Of a stretch of 64,000 nt of DNA, positions 33,447-44,853 are shown piece after piece. This stretch comes from Brevibacillus laterosporus DSM 25 (GTDB lineage: Bacteria; Bacillota; Bacilli; Brevibacillales; Brevibacillaceae): the NCBI RefSeq assembly GCF_002706795.1, contig NZ_CP017705.1, positions 2,974,501-3,038,500 of the forward strand, written 5' to 3'. A program made the translations under genes and the position numbers. The number at the start of each line of letters is the position of its first letter. Position 1 is the first letter of the stretch. Below the pieces are notes generated by a model. It was not told the DNA's origin and made no database searches. It worked only from the letters and a program-made list of their open reading frames with translations.

Positions 33447-34015
33447 GAAATGACCTCCTTTTTATTTTTCGATAGATTAGGAACTAATTCCACAAAGAAG
33501 AGCACTCTAAGTAGGTGTGCCTATCTAACAGAGTACGATTTCTTACAAACTATTTTGGGTTATAGATAAATGAGAAAAGTGACAGCTTTTCATTTTTGAA
33601 TAGCAGTAGAAATGATAGTTTACTTTTCTACTTTTTTGTGGGTAAATCTCCTTTCTTAGATAATATATAACAAACATTACAAATATAAAGTAAATTAGTG
33701 TTTGTTTATGTAGTATATGGTAATATTTGGTTACAGTCAATAGATTTTATATACAAAAATTCATTGCTATTTTTTTAAAACCTTCTCATTCCAATTTGCA
33801 GACGGGAAGGGTATTACGTATTCCAGAATTTGAAAACAATATATTATGTTTTTAGATGTTCTGCTAAACTTGTAGTAGTGCTTTTTGGTAATTTTTATAA
33901 AAAACTTTGGAAGTGTCTCCCTCGTTTTTAGGCTCGACTACGTTTTCCTTCTCATTAGGAAGTAGCCGATGGAAAACGTTTGTCACAGTATTATTGCAAG
34001 GAAAGGTGATTCTAG
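33447..34015. other. AT-rich intergenic region before the CheB-CheR kinase gene
   Basis: No gene found. An inverted repeat (ACGTTTTCC 33940-33948 with GGAAAACGT 33971-33979) encloses a smaller hairpin and lies 36 bases before the kinase start; it could regulate the leader. AAGGAAAGGTGATT is the kinase ribosome site. Confidence 0.45.
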
Positions 34016-37000
34016 ATGTCCAATCGAGAAGAAGATTCTATCCAAAGAAATGAAACGAACAAGCAGAATACGGAAGAAATTGTAGTAGTAGGGATTGGTG
34101 CATCTGCTGGGGGATTAGAAGCGTTACAGGAATTTTTTGAGCATGTACCAGAGACGACAAACATGGCATTTGTTATTGTCCAACATTTATCGCCACATTA
34201 TAAAAGCTTTATGGCTGAACTGTTGGAAAAACATACATCACTTAGGATAAAGCAAGTGACTGACGGCATGCAAATTGAGCCCGACTCAATCTATTTACAT
34301 CCACCTAAGAGATATATACAACTCATTAATGGTCATTTTTCTTTAACTACGTATCCTGAAGTATCAGGGATCCATTTACCTATAGATGCATTTTTGGCAT
34401 CCTTGGCTACTGAGAAAAAACAACGTGCTATCGCCATTATTCTCTCGGGAACAGGGACAGATGGGTCCAATGGAATAAAGGCCATCCATGCATATGGAGG
34501 AATGGTTATGGCACAAGATTGCGATTCGGCCAAGTTTGATGGGATGCCAAGAAGCGCCCTATCTACGGGAGTAGTAGATTTTATTTGTGCGCCATTTCAA
34601 CTAGGAGAGCTTTTAGTACATTATGTAAAACGCTATGTGCTTGGTGAAATGGAAGAGGTACAAAATAATGCGGAAGATCAGGTAACAGAAATACTCACCC
34701 TACTTACAAGGTACAACGGAATAGATTTTACTGGATATAAACGTGATGGTATCATCCGGAGAATTGAACGACGAATGAAAATAAATAACAAGGAATCTTT
34801 GGAAGAGTACCTTCAGTTTTTAGAGGAAACACAAGAGGAGCAAGGAGCTCTACAAAAAGATATGCTTATTAATGTCACCCATTTTTTTCGAGATCAAGAA
34901 GCGTTTCACATTGTAAAAACAAATGTAATACCAAATATTATCGAAAATAAACAAGCAAATGGTGAACAACATGTACGTATTTGGGTAGCCGGATGTTCCA
35001 CAGGAGAAGAAGCTTATTCTCTTGCTATGCTGTTTGATGAATATTTATGTAAAAAGGAAATCACACTTGATGTGCGAATTTTTGCTACCGATTTAGATAA
35101 AGAAGTCATAAACTATGCTGCTCAGGGTATTTACCCAGCATCAATTGAAAAGGATATTTCCAAAGATTTGTTAGATAGGTATTTTAAGAAACAGGGTGAT
35201 GTATATCAAATTATTAAAAATATCCGTAGAATGATCGTTTTTGCCCCACATAATATCATAAAAGATCCACCGTTTGTCAATATGGATTTTATCACATGCC
35301 GAAACATGATGATTTATTTTCAACCAGACGTGCAGAAAAGGGTACTGAGCTTGTTTCATTTTTCTTTGCATCCCAAGGGATATTTATTTTTAGGACCAAG
35401 TGAGAGTATAGGTAAGCTAGCGAATTTGTATGTTCCACTCAATCGCAAATGGAATATTTTCACCATTCGGAAATCGAATCAGATCATTCCCAACCATTCT
35501 ATACGTATTGATAAAGAAAGTGGACGTCCAATCCTCCAGACCAACCCGATGAAAATAGGGGAAAGAGAAATGATTTCTGGAACCAGTAAGATGGACGATA
35601 TATATGCAACAATCATAGAGGAGTATTTACCAGCATGTGTTATTGTCGACCGAAACTATGACATCGTTCATACTTCAGGTTCTGTCAATAAGTATCTAAC
35701 CTTACCACGTGGCAAAATTACACTCAATATTTTTAAGTTAGTTTCTCCAACCCTATCAGTAGCCATTGGATCGGCTATGCATAAAGTCAGGAAGGAAAAT
35801 AAAGAGATTACTTTTACCAATGTCAAAGTAAAGGGGGAGGATGACGTTTCTGAGCTAATAACACTTAGCATTACCAATTTTGCTCCACATAAATATAGCG
35901 GGCAATATATGATGATTACATTTAGGGATGAAGCAAAACCTGTCATACACCCAGAAGATACGCAGCAAAATTTTAATGCCCAAAGTACGACAACACAACG
36001 AATCCGTGAGCTGGAGCAAGAATTACAATATGCGCAGGAAAGTCTACATGCAACCATCGAAGAACTAGAAACCTCGAATGAAGAACTACAATCTACTAAT
36101 GAAGAATTAATTGCTGCAAATGAGGAACTCCAATCCACTAACGAAGAACTCCAATCTATTAACGAAGAATTAATTACAGTCAATGCTGAACATCAAGCAA
36201 AAATCCAAGAATTACTAGACTTAAATAATGACATAGATAATTTCCTGTTAAGCACGAAAATCGGGACGATATTTTTGGACAGAGATATGTGCGTACGCCG
36301 ATTTACACCAGCGGTAACCACCCTTATTAATCTAATGGATATGGATATTAATCGTCCGATTAGTCATATTACCCATCAATTGAAATATAACAATTTGGTA
36401 GAAGATGCAGAGCACGTCTTACATAGCATAATGCCGTTGGAAAAAGAAATTCAAAGCCTGAATGGACAATGGTATAGCATGGAGATTTTGCCCTATCGGA
36501 CACAGGATAATTTTATTAAGGGTGTAGTCATTACGTTTGTAGATATTACGGAACTGAAAATGGCAAACAAAGAGCTACAGAAACTTTCATACGCTATTCA
36601 TCAAATACCCAATAGCATTATCATTACAGGTCTTGACGGTAAAATTCAGTATATAAATCCTTCTTTTACAGAAAAGACAGGCTACACAGGAGAAGAAGTG
36701 ATCGGTCAAAAGCTTAATCTTATTGAAGATCACGAGGATTATGAAGGGAATATTCAAGAGGAAATAATTCAAACCCTAGCCAAGGGGAGGAATTGGTATG
36801 GTGAATTGCAAAGCAAACGCAAAAACGATGAGGCCTTTTGGGAACGAACGGCATTCTTACCAATTAAAAATGAGGAAGGGGAAACCATTCATTTCCTTAA
36901 AATTGGAGAGGATATTACCCAACAGAAAAAAGCAGAAGAGATGTTGCGTAAATCTGAAATGTTATCTGCTGTTGGTCAACTAGCTGCGGGAATTGCTCAT

Positions 37001-37612
37001 GAGATACGAAATCCATTAACAGCATTAAAGGGATTCATACAGTTAATGATGGCAGATGGGCAGGGAAACGAGAAGTATTTTCAGATTATGATGGGCGAGT
37101 TTGATCGTATTGAGTTAATTATTACAGAATTACTGTTATTATCTAAACCACATGCCCTTAGCTTCCAGACAGAGGATATTGGAATTATTCTCAATGATGT
37201 ATTAATGCTAATCGAAACTCATGCATTAATGAACCAAGTAAATATGATCCCAGTAATTCCAACGCCTTTACCTAAGATTCATTGTGTGGAAAATCAACTA
37301 AAACAAGTATTGATTAACGTGCTGAAAAATGCCATCGAATCTATGCCAGCTGGTGGCAGTGTTGACGTACATGTTCGTAAAAAGGCAGGAGGAAAAATTG
37401 CTATAGAGATTACAGATCAAGGCAAGGGAATTCCTCAGGATAAATTAGCAAGAGTAGGTGAGCCATTCTTTACCACTAAAGAAAAAGGAACGGGATTGGG
37501 ATTAATGGTTAGCTACAAAATTATTGAAAACCATAATGGTGAAATACAGATTGAAAGCGAGCTAGGTAAGGGAACGACAGTCCGGATTATTTTGCCAACT
37601 GTTTCCATATAA
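34016..37612 (+). CDS. CheB-CheR-PAS hybrid sensor histidine kinase
   Basis: A 1198-residue fusion. Residues ~22-200 CheB methylesterase ('[13 protein letters not shown]' with the active Ser, 'QHLSPH', 'SGTGTDG'). Residues ~215-480 CheR methyltransferase ('[15 protein letters not shown]' SAM loop). Residues ~660-740 a long coiled coil of '[11 protein letters not shown]' type. Two PAS domains (~745-850 and ~855-970). HisKA with '[15 protein letters not shown]' (~985) and HATPase_c ending near 1195. No membrane segment and no receiver domain. Such fusions sense cytoplasmic signals; no chemotaxis genes are nearby and the partner regulator is elsewhere. Confidence 0.92.
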   Translation: MSNREEDSIQRNETNKQNTEEIVVVGIGASAGGLEALQEFFEHVPETTNMAFVIVQHLSPHYKSFMAELLEKHTSLRIKQVTDGMQIEPDSIYLHPPKRYIQLINGHFSLTTYPEVSGIHLPIDAFLASLATEKKQRAIAIILSGTGTDGSNGIKAIHAYGGMVMAQDCDSAKFDGMPRSALSTGVVDFICAPFQLGELLVHYVKRYVLGEMEEVQNNAEDQVTEILTLLTRYNGIDFTGYKRDGIIRRIERRMKINNKESLEEYLQFLEETQEEQGALQKDMLINVTHFFRDQEAFHIVKTNVIPNIIENKQANGEQHVRIWVAGCSTGEEAYSLAMLFDEYLCKKEITLDVRIFATDLDKEVINYAAQGIYPASIEKDISKDLLDRYFKKQGDVYQIIKNIRRMIVFAPHNIIKDPPFVNMDFITCRNMMIYFQPDVQKRVLSLFHFSLHPKGYLFLGPSESIGKLANLYVPLNRKWNIFTIRKSNQIIPNHSIRIDKESGRPILQTNPMKIGEREMISGTSKMDDIYATIIEEYLPACVIVDRNYDIVHTSGSVNKYLTLPRGKITLNIFKLVSPTLSVAIGSAMHKVRKENKEITFTNVKVKGEDDVSELITLSITNFAPHKYSGQYMMITFRDEAKPVIHPEDTQQNFNAQSTTTQRIRELEQELQYAQESLHATIEELETSNEELQSTNEELIAANEELQSTNEELQSINEELITVNAEHQAKIQELLDLNNDIDNFLLSTKIGTIFLDRDMCVRRFTPAVTTLINLMDMDINRPISHITHQLKYNNLVEDAEHVLHSIMPLEKEIQSLNGQWYSMEILPYRTQDNFIKGVVITFVDITELKMANKELQKLSYAIHQIPNSIIITGLDGKIQYINPSFTEKTGYTGEEVIGQKLNLIEDHEDYEGNIQEEIIQTLAKGRNWYGELQSKRKNDEAFWERTAFLPIKNEEGETIHFLKIGEDITQQKKAEEMLRKSEMLSAVGQLAAGIAHEIRNPLTALKGFIQLMMADGQGNEKYFQIMMGEFDRIELIITELLLLSKPHALSFQTEDIGIILNDVLMLIETHALMNQVNMIPVIPTPLPKIHCVENQLKQVLINVLKNAIESMPAGGSVDVHVRKKAGGKIAIEITDQGKGIPQDKLARVGEPFFTTKEKGTGLGLMVSYKIIENHNGEIQIESELGKGTTVRIILPTVSI

Positions 37613-37624
37613 AAAGTTCAGTGT

Positions 37625-37665
37625 AACCTCCTTTTTTTCGTGACATCCCGAAAAAAAGGGGGTTG
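37625..37665 (+). terminator. Terminator-like hairpin after the kinase gene
   Basis: AACCTCCTTTTTTTCG and CGAAAAAAAGGGGGTT pair round a short loop. No long T-run follows, but position and stem fit a terminator. Confidence 0.55.
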
Positions 37666-37858
37666 ATTACATTCAGGATGTTTTTATATCTCCTCGATAA
37701 TTAGTGGTTGGGGTAGGGAGTATTTGAAAAAAGTGTGGAAATTGTTGGTTGAAAAATAAGGGACTTGAATGTAGGATAATAAATTGTGAGGCGAAGTAAA
37801 ATAATGGTATAAATGAGAAAGAATGAGTTTGGATAAAAATCACGAAAGGAGAAAGAAC

Positions 37859-39289
37859 ATGCAGAAAAAAGGGAGATATTCAGGAGTGTTGCTACTTATA
37901 GGCTGCTTACTACTGGCTGGTGTTAGCATGGGAGGAATTACTACAGAAGCAAGCAGATTTCAATCAAGTACATTCGTAGACAAGCAAACAAACGAATCTG
38001 TAAGAAAGCAAGTACTCGATCAACAGACTTCTGGTGAAGAAATTCCAACTAGAGTGTCTAAACAAACCTTTCCTTTCTATGTGGCCATGCAGAATGAACA
38101 AACGGTCTTGTTATGGGATGCATCCAAGCAAGATAGTCAGCTGATACCTGTAGCGACAGATGGCAAGGTTCAGATTATAGATTGGTCAGCTAACAAAGAG
38201 TGGATTGCCTATTTACGTAGTCCTGATAGAAAAAGCTACTCAGGTCCGTGGTATTTATGGATATCGAAGGCGGATGGGAGCAAGAAATATCAAGTAGACT
38301 CAAGAGAAATTACGGGTACTCCCAAATGGTCACCTACAGAAAATATGTTGGTTTATCAGACAAGAGAAGGTTCACGAGAAGAAGGCATAGTCGTTCGAAT
38401 TACTCCAAATGGCATAGAGAGAATACAGACTATTTTTCAACAGAATGAGGTAAATGAAGTATCTGATTACTCATGGTATCCAGACGGAAAAAGTCTTGCA
38501 GTATCCTTCCCACAAACTCAAATTGAAAATTTGCATATTAATCAAGTTTTCTTAGATGGTACCTCACGAACGCTATACCGCCAAATGACCTCTACTATTA
38601 CTGAAGGAATCTATGCTCGTGATGCTACCGGACTAGTATGGTCGCCAAATGGGGCCTATCTTGCCTATTTCGAAAAACCTAATTCCGGTTCGATATCAGC
38701 AGATGGAGTACCCATTAAAGTGTTACAAATTCACTCACAAAAAATTTTTCAAATAGGTGTGGGGTTAGCTTATCCAGAGTGGCTGACCTGGTCCAAGGAT
38801 AGTACTCGACTTGCCTTTATAAATGGGGGAGATCGCATGGCCACCTATGGAAAAAATTTAAGAATATGGGAGGTGCTAAATAAACAGGTATATAACAAAG
38901 GTCAAACGGATAAAGTGGATTCCTTGCCCACTTTTGGTTCAAAAGAAGATGCTCCACTTCTATTTTTACGTGGACAGGAAGCTCCGTGGCCAACCGAAAT
39001 GGAAAATCACCCCTTAGTGCCGGGTCAACGTATCTGGCAGCTAAATCAGGCAGATCAAGCAAAACCTATCACCACTGGTTCATCAGCAACAGCGGACAGT
39101 TCTTATTCTTTGGCACCAACAGGTCGTCAAGTAGCATATGTTCGCTTGCAAACTCCTACTACTGGTTCGTTATTTGTAAAAGATTTACGTACGGGTAAAG
39201 AGCATGAGCTTCTTAAAGGTGTAACACTTTCCAGTGGTTATTATGGAAGTTACCTACCAAGCTGGATACAGATTGCCTGGAAAAGGTAG
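37859..39289 (+). CDS. Exported TolB/WD40-like beta-propeller protein
   Basis: A 476-residue product with N-terminal signal or membrane anchor ('YSGVLLLIGCLLLAGVSMGG'). Repeated 'W-S-P/K-x-x...L-A-Y/F' units ('TPKWSPTENMLVYQ', 'LVWSPNGAYLAYFE', 'LTWSKDSTRLAFI', 'YSLAPTGRQVAYV') are TolB-like propeller blades. ATG 37859 follows AAAGGAGAAAGAAC. The role is unknown; such proteins often bind partners at the cell envelope. It is followed by a signalling protein gene but probably transcribed alone. Confidence 0.75.
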   Translation: MQKKGRYSGVLLLIGCLLLAGVSMGGITTEASRFQSSTFVDKQTNESVRKQVLDQQTSGEEIPTRVSKQTFPFYVAMQNEQTVLLWDASKQDSQLIPVATDGKVQIIDWSANKEWIAYLRSPDRKSYSGPWYLWISKADGSKKYQVDSREITGTPKWSPTENMLVYQTREGSREEGIVVRITPNGIERIQTIFQQNEVNEVSDYSWYPDGKSLAVSFPQTQIENLHINQVFLDGTSRTLYRQMTSTITEGIYARDATGLVWSPNGAYLAYFEKPNSGSISADGVPIKVLQIHSQKIFQIGVGLAYPEWLTWSKDSTRLAFINGGDRMATYGKNLRIWEVLNKQVYNKGQTDKVDSLPTFGSKEDAPLLFLRGQEAPWPTEMENHPLVPGQRIWQLNQADQAKPITTGSSATADSSYSLAPTGRQVAYVRLQTPTTGSLFVKDLRTGKEHELLKGVTLSSGYYGSYLPSWIQIAWKR

Positions 39290-39510
39290 GTTTAGAAAAA
39301 ACGGAAGAGCTTGACAACCTGGGGCATTGCTTCAGGCTTTTTTATGCTTAAACCAGATAGAACGGTACTAGTAACAAAGAAGGGGAAAAGCCTATTAACA
39401 TTTTTAAATCATAGTCACTCCGACCCTTTTATATTGAGACAAGATGGGGTATTGTGGAAAGCAGGATGGATGGAGAAAAAATGAAGGTTACGACAGAAGG
39501 AGAAGTTGCA

Positions 39511-41346
39511 ATGAATGACGTTTCAGAAATGATGAATTCGCTCATCCTCTCTTTTCTTGTCGGGATGGGGGTAACCCTACTCATTGTGGGGACCGCCGGA
39601 CTGTTACGCAAACAGGGGAAATTAGACATCGAGAAAAGAACTATTTGGAAAAAAGCGAATCGTAGCCAAACGTTTTGGGAAACAAATAGTGATGCTTGCC
39701 TACTTCTTAACACAAATAGAGAGATTTTAGAAGTAAATCCTGCCTGGAGAAAACTGATAGAGCATGAAGATTCTACAGAAGCTGGATGTTCAAGCATAGC
39801 ATTTATGGACTATGTAGGCCAAGAAGAAGTACCAGCTATACGAAAGCATTTACACCGAATGTTCCAAGGTGAAACCCTGAATGCTAATGTTACATTAGTT
39901 AAAAAGAGCCATCTTTCCTTACACGTCAATGTAACATTTCTGCCGTTGATCAGGCGAAAACGCGTCTTAGGAGGTCTTCTAATGATACGTGATTATACTG
40001 ATCAAAAGAATGTGGAGGAGCAGCTTTACCATATGGCATATTACGATGCCATAACCGACTTACCTAATCGACGTTTGCTAGAAGTGAGATTTCAAAAAGC
40101 ACTGCAAACGATGAGTAATCCAGAACAAATAGATAAACTAGCTGTACTATTTTTAGATATAGATAGCCTTCAAGGAATTAATCATTCTCTAGGTCACCAA
40201 TTTGGTGATTTGGCACTTATCACGGTCGCTAACCGTTTAAAAGCGTGTGTACGTGAATGCGATACCGTATCGCGGTTAGATGGAGATGAATTTATTTTAT
40301 TACTACCTAGCATTATGCAAGATGAGCTTTACCTTATCTCAGATAAAATTATTCAAGCCATTGAACAGCCTTGTTTAATTAAAGGGCATAAAGTGCATGT
40401 AACAGCGAGTATTGGAATTGCTCTTTACCCAGATGATGGGCAAGATGTACAAGCTCTTATTAAACAAGCTGATACTGCAATGTTCCACGCAAAAAGCCGA
40501 AATGGCAGCCATTATAAACTTTTTTCTCCCATAATGAATGATATAGATTTTGAACGGCTACATGTAGAAAGCGAATTACAACGAGCGTTGGAAAATCGCG
40601 AATTACGGTTATATTATCAACCAAAGGTCTCTTTAGAGACACAACGAATTGTAGCCATGGAGGCCTTGATACGTTGGGAACATCCTTTTAAGGGACTTAT
40701 TTTACTAGATGAATTTCTACCATTAGCTGAACAGACAGGCCTTATTATACCTATCGGTGAATGGGTATTACGTACTGCTTGCACACAGGCAGTAGAATGG
40801 CACCAACAGGGATATCCTCCAGTACGAATTTCAATTAATCTTGCGAATCGTCAAATTTGGAAACATAATTTTATTGATATGGTAGCTACAATTTTAAAAG
40901 AGACAGGTCTACAGGCAGAATATCTGGAGCTCGAGCTTACTGAAAATATGCTATTAAATAACAAGCGAGGATACGAGCTTGTCTACCAGCTAAAAGAGCT
41001 AGGCGTACAAGTAAGTCTTGAGCAATTTGGCAGTGATTTGCACAGTTTACGTCACCTAATCGAATTGCCAATTGATCGAATTAATATCGATCGCCGGTTT
41101 ATCTATGAGTTACCGTATGAGGATAAAAATCAGGCTGTTGTATTATCTGTGATTGCATTAGCTCAAAAGCTAGATTGGACAATATTGGCAAAAGGGGTAG
41201 AAACTCAGGAAGAATTAGATTATTTAAGCAAACATCGCTGTGATGAATATCAAGGATACCTGTTTCAAAAGCCTGTCTCTTCTGACAAAGTCAAAGCATT
41301 ACTACGTCAAAACCTGGTGCTTTTAAATAGAATGAATGAAAGATAA
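39511..41346 (+). CDS. PAS-GGDEF-EAL protein with degenerate motifs
   Basis: A 611-residue product: N-terminal membrane helix (residues ~10-30), PAS (~50-160), GGDEF (~180-345) and EAL (~360-605). The GGDEF signature reads 'RLDGDEF', first Gly replaced. EAL itself is present ('AMEALIRW') and ELTEN is intact, but the usual DDFGTG is 'EQFGSD', LKID is 'INID', and AEGVE is 'AKGVE'. These residues bind metal or catalyse in c-di-GMP phosphodiesterases, so the EAL half is probably inactive and may only bind c-di-GMP. ATG 39511 follows AAGGAG; 39454 is an alternative. Confidence 0.85.
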   Translation: MNDVSEMMNSLILSFLVGMGVTLLIVGTAGLLRKQGKLDIEKRTIWKKANRSQTFWETNSDACLLLNTNREILEVNPAWRKLIEHEDSTEAGCSSIAFMDYVGQEEVPAIRKHLHRMFQGETLNANVTLVKKSHLSLHVNVTFLPLIRRKRVLGGLLMIRDYTDQKNVEEQLYHMAYYDAITDLPNRRLLEVRFQKALQTMSNPEQIDKLAVLFLDIDSLQGINHSLGHQFGDLALITVANRLKACVRECDTVSRLDGDEFILLLPSIMQDELYLISDKIIQAIEQPCLIKGHKVHVTASIGIALYPDDGQDVQALIKQADTAMFHAKSRNGSHYKLFSPIMNDIDFERLHVESELQRALENRELRLYYQPKVSLETQRIVAMEALIRWEHPFKGLILLDEFLPLAEQTGLIIPIGEWVLRTACTQAVEWHQQGYPPVRISINLANRQIWKHNFIDMVATILKETGLQAEYLELELTENMLLNNKRGYELVYQLKELGVQVSLEQFGSDLHSLRHLIELPIDRINIDRRFIYELPYEDKNQAVVLSVIALAQKLDWTILAKGVETQEELDYLSKHRCDEYQGYLFQKPVSSDKVKALLRQNLVLLNRMNER

Positions 41347-41598
41347 AGCCCCTTTATTTTCAAAATAGCTGAAAAATGGTAAAGACTGAGCAATAGGCTA
41401 ATTGTTCGGTCTTTTCTTTTATAAGGAAGAAAAGATATTTATCCACATTCTCTCAACTTTTTCTCAAAACTATGAATACTCTATCCCCTTCATTCATATA
41501 GTAGAAGAGAGGATGTACAGCTTTTGATGTGAACGAAACCATTTTGTCTAGTTTATCAATAGACAAACAAATGATTTCCGAATAAGGGGGAGTGTAAT

Positions 41599-42318
41599 AT
41601 GTTAAACCATGAACGATTGCCAAAACGAATGATCGTCTTACCTATCATTGGAATATTGTTGGCTGGATGCGGTAATGGTGTTCAAGCCACTCCTGACTCT
41701 GAAAAAACAGATCAGATAGTCAATTCAGGTATTACAGCTACTGTCTCGGAAGAAAACAAAAGCAACGATCAGTCAAGTAAGACACTTCAACCATCTACAA
41801 ATCAAAATTCTAGCAATCCAGCTAGTAGTAAGGGACAACCGCCAGCTCAAACAAAGGAATTGACTTACACGATTGATGGAAAGCAAGTAAGTGAGCAGGG
41901 GCAGCTCTTTGAAAGCCACTTAGGGTATTATCTTTATTATTTACCTGACTTTAAAGCCACAGGTGAAGAGCCAGGGAAAGATATGCTCTTTTCTGAGAAG
42001 AATGACCGCTACGCTGTCCGTATTGAGCAAATGCCGGATAAAATAGATCTAACTGCTCAAAAGAAGCTAATGGAAGTTGAATTAAGTGATTTAGGAAATG
42101 TACAGAACCTGAAAAAAGAGCAGGAAACAGATCCTTTTTTGCAAAAAACAGCTCTTCATCTCGGTGTAGATACGAAAGACGATCATAAGGAAATTATCGT
42201 TACAAAAATAGATAAAAGGTGGTTCAGGTTTACGCTATTTGCTCCTAAAGAAAAGGAGAATGCTGTTATTCTCCCGCAACTCTTCGCTATGCTGAAAACC
42301 ATTATGGTAAAAGAATAA
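41599..42318 (+). CDS. Lipoprotein of unknown function
   Basis: A 239-residue product with a clean lipobox 'LLAGC' (Cys near residue 25), then a Ser/Thr/Asn/Gln-rich linker to ~residue 90 and a folded domain to the end. GGGGGAG precedes the ATG. No family recognised. It is probably attached to the outer face of the membrane. Confidence 0.7.
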   Translation: MLNHERLPKRMIVLPIIGILLAGCGNGVQATPDSEKTDQIVNSGITATVSEENKSNDQSSKTLQPSTNQNSSNPASSKGQPPAQTKELTYTIDGKQVSEQGQLFESHLGYYLYYLPDFKATGEEPGKDMLFSEKNDRYAVRIEQMPDKIDLTAQKKLMEVELSDLGNVQNLKKEQETDPFLQKTALHLGVDTKDDHKEIIVTKIDKRWFRFTLFAPKEKENAVILPQLFAMLKTIMVKE

Positions 42319-42509
42319 TCGACAACAAACCATAGATGAGGGTAAGTCTCAAAGAATCAACTAAATAAGATGAAGTTAAAATAGTGGATATATGACCAAT
42401 ACAATTGAGCCTTGTGGATTTCGATGTATTGGTTTTTTGTTGCATGAAAATACCTCTATCCTTCATAATGTAAGAACATATGATCTTATATTATAATAGG
42501 TGATAATAA

Positions 42510-42869
42510 ATGGAAATTCAAGAACAAATTTTTGCTTATGTCATTTGGAAAGAGGCAGGAAAACATTTAAAAAGGGATACAGAGCTACTAATCAATTCTT
42601 CCTTAAAACTTGGGAAGGCATATGGGCAATTGCTCACCTTCCTTTGCGAAGTAGCGTATGCGATGGAGAAGGCAGCCGCGAAAGACTTACGAAAAATAGA
42701 TGTAAGAATGCTTGCCATCGAGGAGGATCATGGGGAGACATTTGTACTATGGAAGCATAGAGGAGAAAATCGGTTAATGAGAATTCCTTTTGTACGAATA
42801 AAAAGACAGATTCAAGAAAAAATGGAAGATATGATTGAGTCTTTACATAAACGTACGGAAAAACTTTAA
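42510..42869 (+). CDS. Conserved-looking small cytoplasmic protein, unknown
   Basis: A 119-residue helical product ('MEIQEQIFAYVIWKEAGKHL') with a basic C-terminus ('VRIKRQIQEKMEDMIESLHK'). AGGTGATAATAA precedes the ATG. An overlapping frame at 42500 is rejected for lack of coding character. No family recognised. Confidence 0.6.
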   Translation: MEIQEQIFAYVIWKEAGKHLKRDTELLINSSLKLGKAYGQLLTFLCEVAYAMEKAAAKDLRKIDVRMLAIEEDHGETFVLWKHRGENRLMRIPFVRIKRQIQEKMEDMIESLHKRTEKL

Positions 42870-42927
42870 ATATATCCGCTTACATTACCAATTTTGCGAC
42901 AAAAAGATGGGGGAATCCAAAAAAACT

Positions 42928-42936
42928 TGGTATAAT
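42928..42936 (+). promoter_or_regulatory. Extended -10 promoter of the 5'-nucleotidase gene
   Basis: TGGTATAAT (TGn plus consensus -10) lies 42 bases before the ATG, with no intervening gene. Confidence 0.6.
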
Positions 42937-42977
42937 AGCTACGACATTATATCTATTTTTGAGAGGAGACTCAATAC

Positions 42978-44831
42978 ATGAAAAAGAGTATTACCGGATA
43001 TTCCCTCTTAACAGGCTTACTTGCTTCTTCTTTATTTGCAACAAGCGCATTTGCAGCACCTCTTCAACCAGTTACACATGCAAACTGGATGAAAGAACAA
43101 AACATTATCTCTGATTTGTCCTTGGAAAGAAATATTACATTGGCGGAAGTAGCAGCAACAATGGTAAAAGTGAAAGGTGTTACCTTGGGTGCAGCGCAAG
43201 GTAAAGCACATTGGGCTACCCCTGCATTGCAATGGTTGGAAAAACAAGGTGCACTAACAGCAGCAGAAGTAAAAACACCAGTAGTGAATGTTTCTTCTGA
43301 CAAAGCGATCGCAATTGCCAAAAAACTAGGCTATGACTTGAAAGTAGACAAAAAAGCTACGCTAACTCGTGGTGATTTCTTACAAGCACTAGGTAATGCT
43401 ATCACGACTCATATAACAATCGCACATACAAATGATGTACATGGTCATATCGATGAAAATGAGAGCGGTAAAGAATTTGGTTATGCCAAAATGTCTACCT
43501 TAATCAAAGAATGGCGTGAAGAAAACAAAAACTTCTTATTGTTAGATGCTGGAGATACGTTCCAAGGAACAGTATTTGTAAACCAGTTTAAAGGTGAGTC
43601 TATTCTTCCGATCCTTAACTACTTAAATTATAATACGATGGCAGCAGGTAACCATGAATTTGACTTTGGATATGAGCAACTGTTGAAATTGCGTGATCAA
43701 TTGAAATACCCAGTCATTAATGCGAATGTAATCAAAGAGGATGGTACTAACCTTCTAGTTCCGGTATACAAAACAGAAATTAATGGCAAAAAGTTTGCTT
43801 TCCTCGGCTTTGTAGCTGAAGATACGCCAATCCTGACGCATCCTGACAATGTAAAGGCTTTAACTTTTAAATCGCCAGTAGAAGTGGCTAAGAAAATGGT
43901 ACCTGAGTTGAAGAAAGAAGTAGATCATGTTGTAGTCGTTTCTCACATTGGTGTGGATGTTGACCGTGAAGTAGCAAAAGCGGTTGATGGTATTGACCTT
44001 ATCGTAGGCGGTCATTCGCATACACCATTACAACAACCTGAAAAAGTAAATAATACGTACATCGTTCAGGACTGGGAATATGGTAAATCACTAGGTCGTG
44101 CTGATCTTTTCTACTACAAGAACAAGCTCGTAGGCTTTAGCGGTGGTTTAGTTGAATATGATAAAAATGTAAAAGCTGATCCAGAAGTAGAAAAACTGGT
44201 AAAAGAAGTAGTAAATAAAGTAGATGACGCTATGAAAGTAGTAATCGCAAAAGCTGAAGTACCGCTTGATGGTGACCGTGAATTAGTTCGTAAAAAAGAA
44301 ACAAATATCGGTAACTTAATTGCGGATGTTATGCGTGAAAAAACGCAATCCATCAAAGGACATGAAGCGGATATTGCCATTACAAATGGCGGTGGAATCC
44401 GTACTCAATTGCCAGCGGGTGATATCTCTAAGAAAGATTTGTATACGTTGCTACCATTCCCGAACACGCTCGTAACGATCGAGGCAACTGGGGATGAGAT
44501 CGTTAAAGCATTGGAAGTAGGTGTGAGTGAAGTAGAGAAAGGTGCAGGTCGATTCCCGCACATCAGCGGCATGTCCTTCTCCTACAATCCGACAAAACCT
44601 GCAGGTCAGCGCCTTGTGGAAGTTAAGGTAGCAGGTAAACCAATCGATCTGAAGAAAACATATCGCATCGCAACGAATGACTTCATTGCGACTGGTGGCG
44701 ACGGCTACTCAACACTGAAAAAACCAGCGTTTGATACCGGCTTCACTCTTTACAGCATCATGGAAGATGCATTAAAAGAGCGCAAGATGATTGCACCTAA
44801 AGTTGAAGGTCGCATTGTAGAAGTAAAATAA
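42978..44831 (+). CDS. Secreted 5'-nucleotidase/2',3'-cyclic phosphodiesterase family
   Basis: A 617-residue secreted enzyme. Signal peptide 1-26 (AFA-A). Residues 30-140 resemble a degenerate SLH region ('NITLAEVAATMVKVKGV'). Metallophosphatase domain ~145-400 with 'HTNDVHGHI', 'DAGDTFQG', 'GNHEFDFG', 'VVSHIGVD' and 'GGHSHTPL' supplying the two-metal site. 5_nucleotid_C domain ~425-600 with 'NIGNLIADVMR', 'NGGGIRTQLPAG' and 'TNDFIATGGDGY'. It would release phosphate and nucleosides from extracellular nucleotides. Own promoter and terminator. Confidence 0.93.
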   Translation: MKKSITGYSLLTGLLASSLFATSAFAAPLQPVTHANWMKEQNIISDLSLERNITLAEVAATMVKVKGVTLGAAQGKAHWATPALQWLEKQGALTAAEVKTPVVNVSSDKAIAIAKKLGYDLKVDKKATLTRGDFLQALGNAITTHITIAHTNDVHGHIDENESGKEFGYAKMSTLIKEWREENKNFLLLDAGDTFQGTVFVNQFKGESILPILNYLNYNTMAAGNHEFDFGYEQLLKLRDQLKYPVINANVIKEDGTNLLVPVYKTEINGKKFAFLGFVAEDTPILTHPDNVKALTFKSPVEVAKKMVPELKKEVDHVVVVSHIGVDVDREVAKAVDGIDLIVGGHSHTPLQQPEKVNNTYIVQDWEYGKSLGRADLFYYKNKLVGFSGGLVEYDKNVKADPEVEKLVKEVVNKVDDAMKVVIAKAEVPLDGDRELVRKKETNIGNLIADVMREKTQSIKGHEADIAITNGGGIRTQLPAGDISKKDLYTLLPFPNTLVTIEATGDEIVKALEVGVSEVEKGAGRFPHISGMSFSYNPTKPAGQRLVEVKVAGKPIDLKKTYRIATNDFIATGGDGYSTLKKPAFDTGFTLYSIMEDALKERKMIAPKVEGRIVEVK

Positions 44832-44853
44832 GTAAAGTGAATAGATAATAAAA

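Noticed and set aside
35668-36183. 171-residue Ser-rich minus-strand frame
   Set aside because: Mirror image of the NEEL-rich coiled coil of the kinase; low-complexity antisense.
42500-42760. 86-residue plus-strand frame overlapping the 119-residue gene
   Set aside because: Weaker start and atypical composition; the frame starting at 42510 has the ribosome site.
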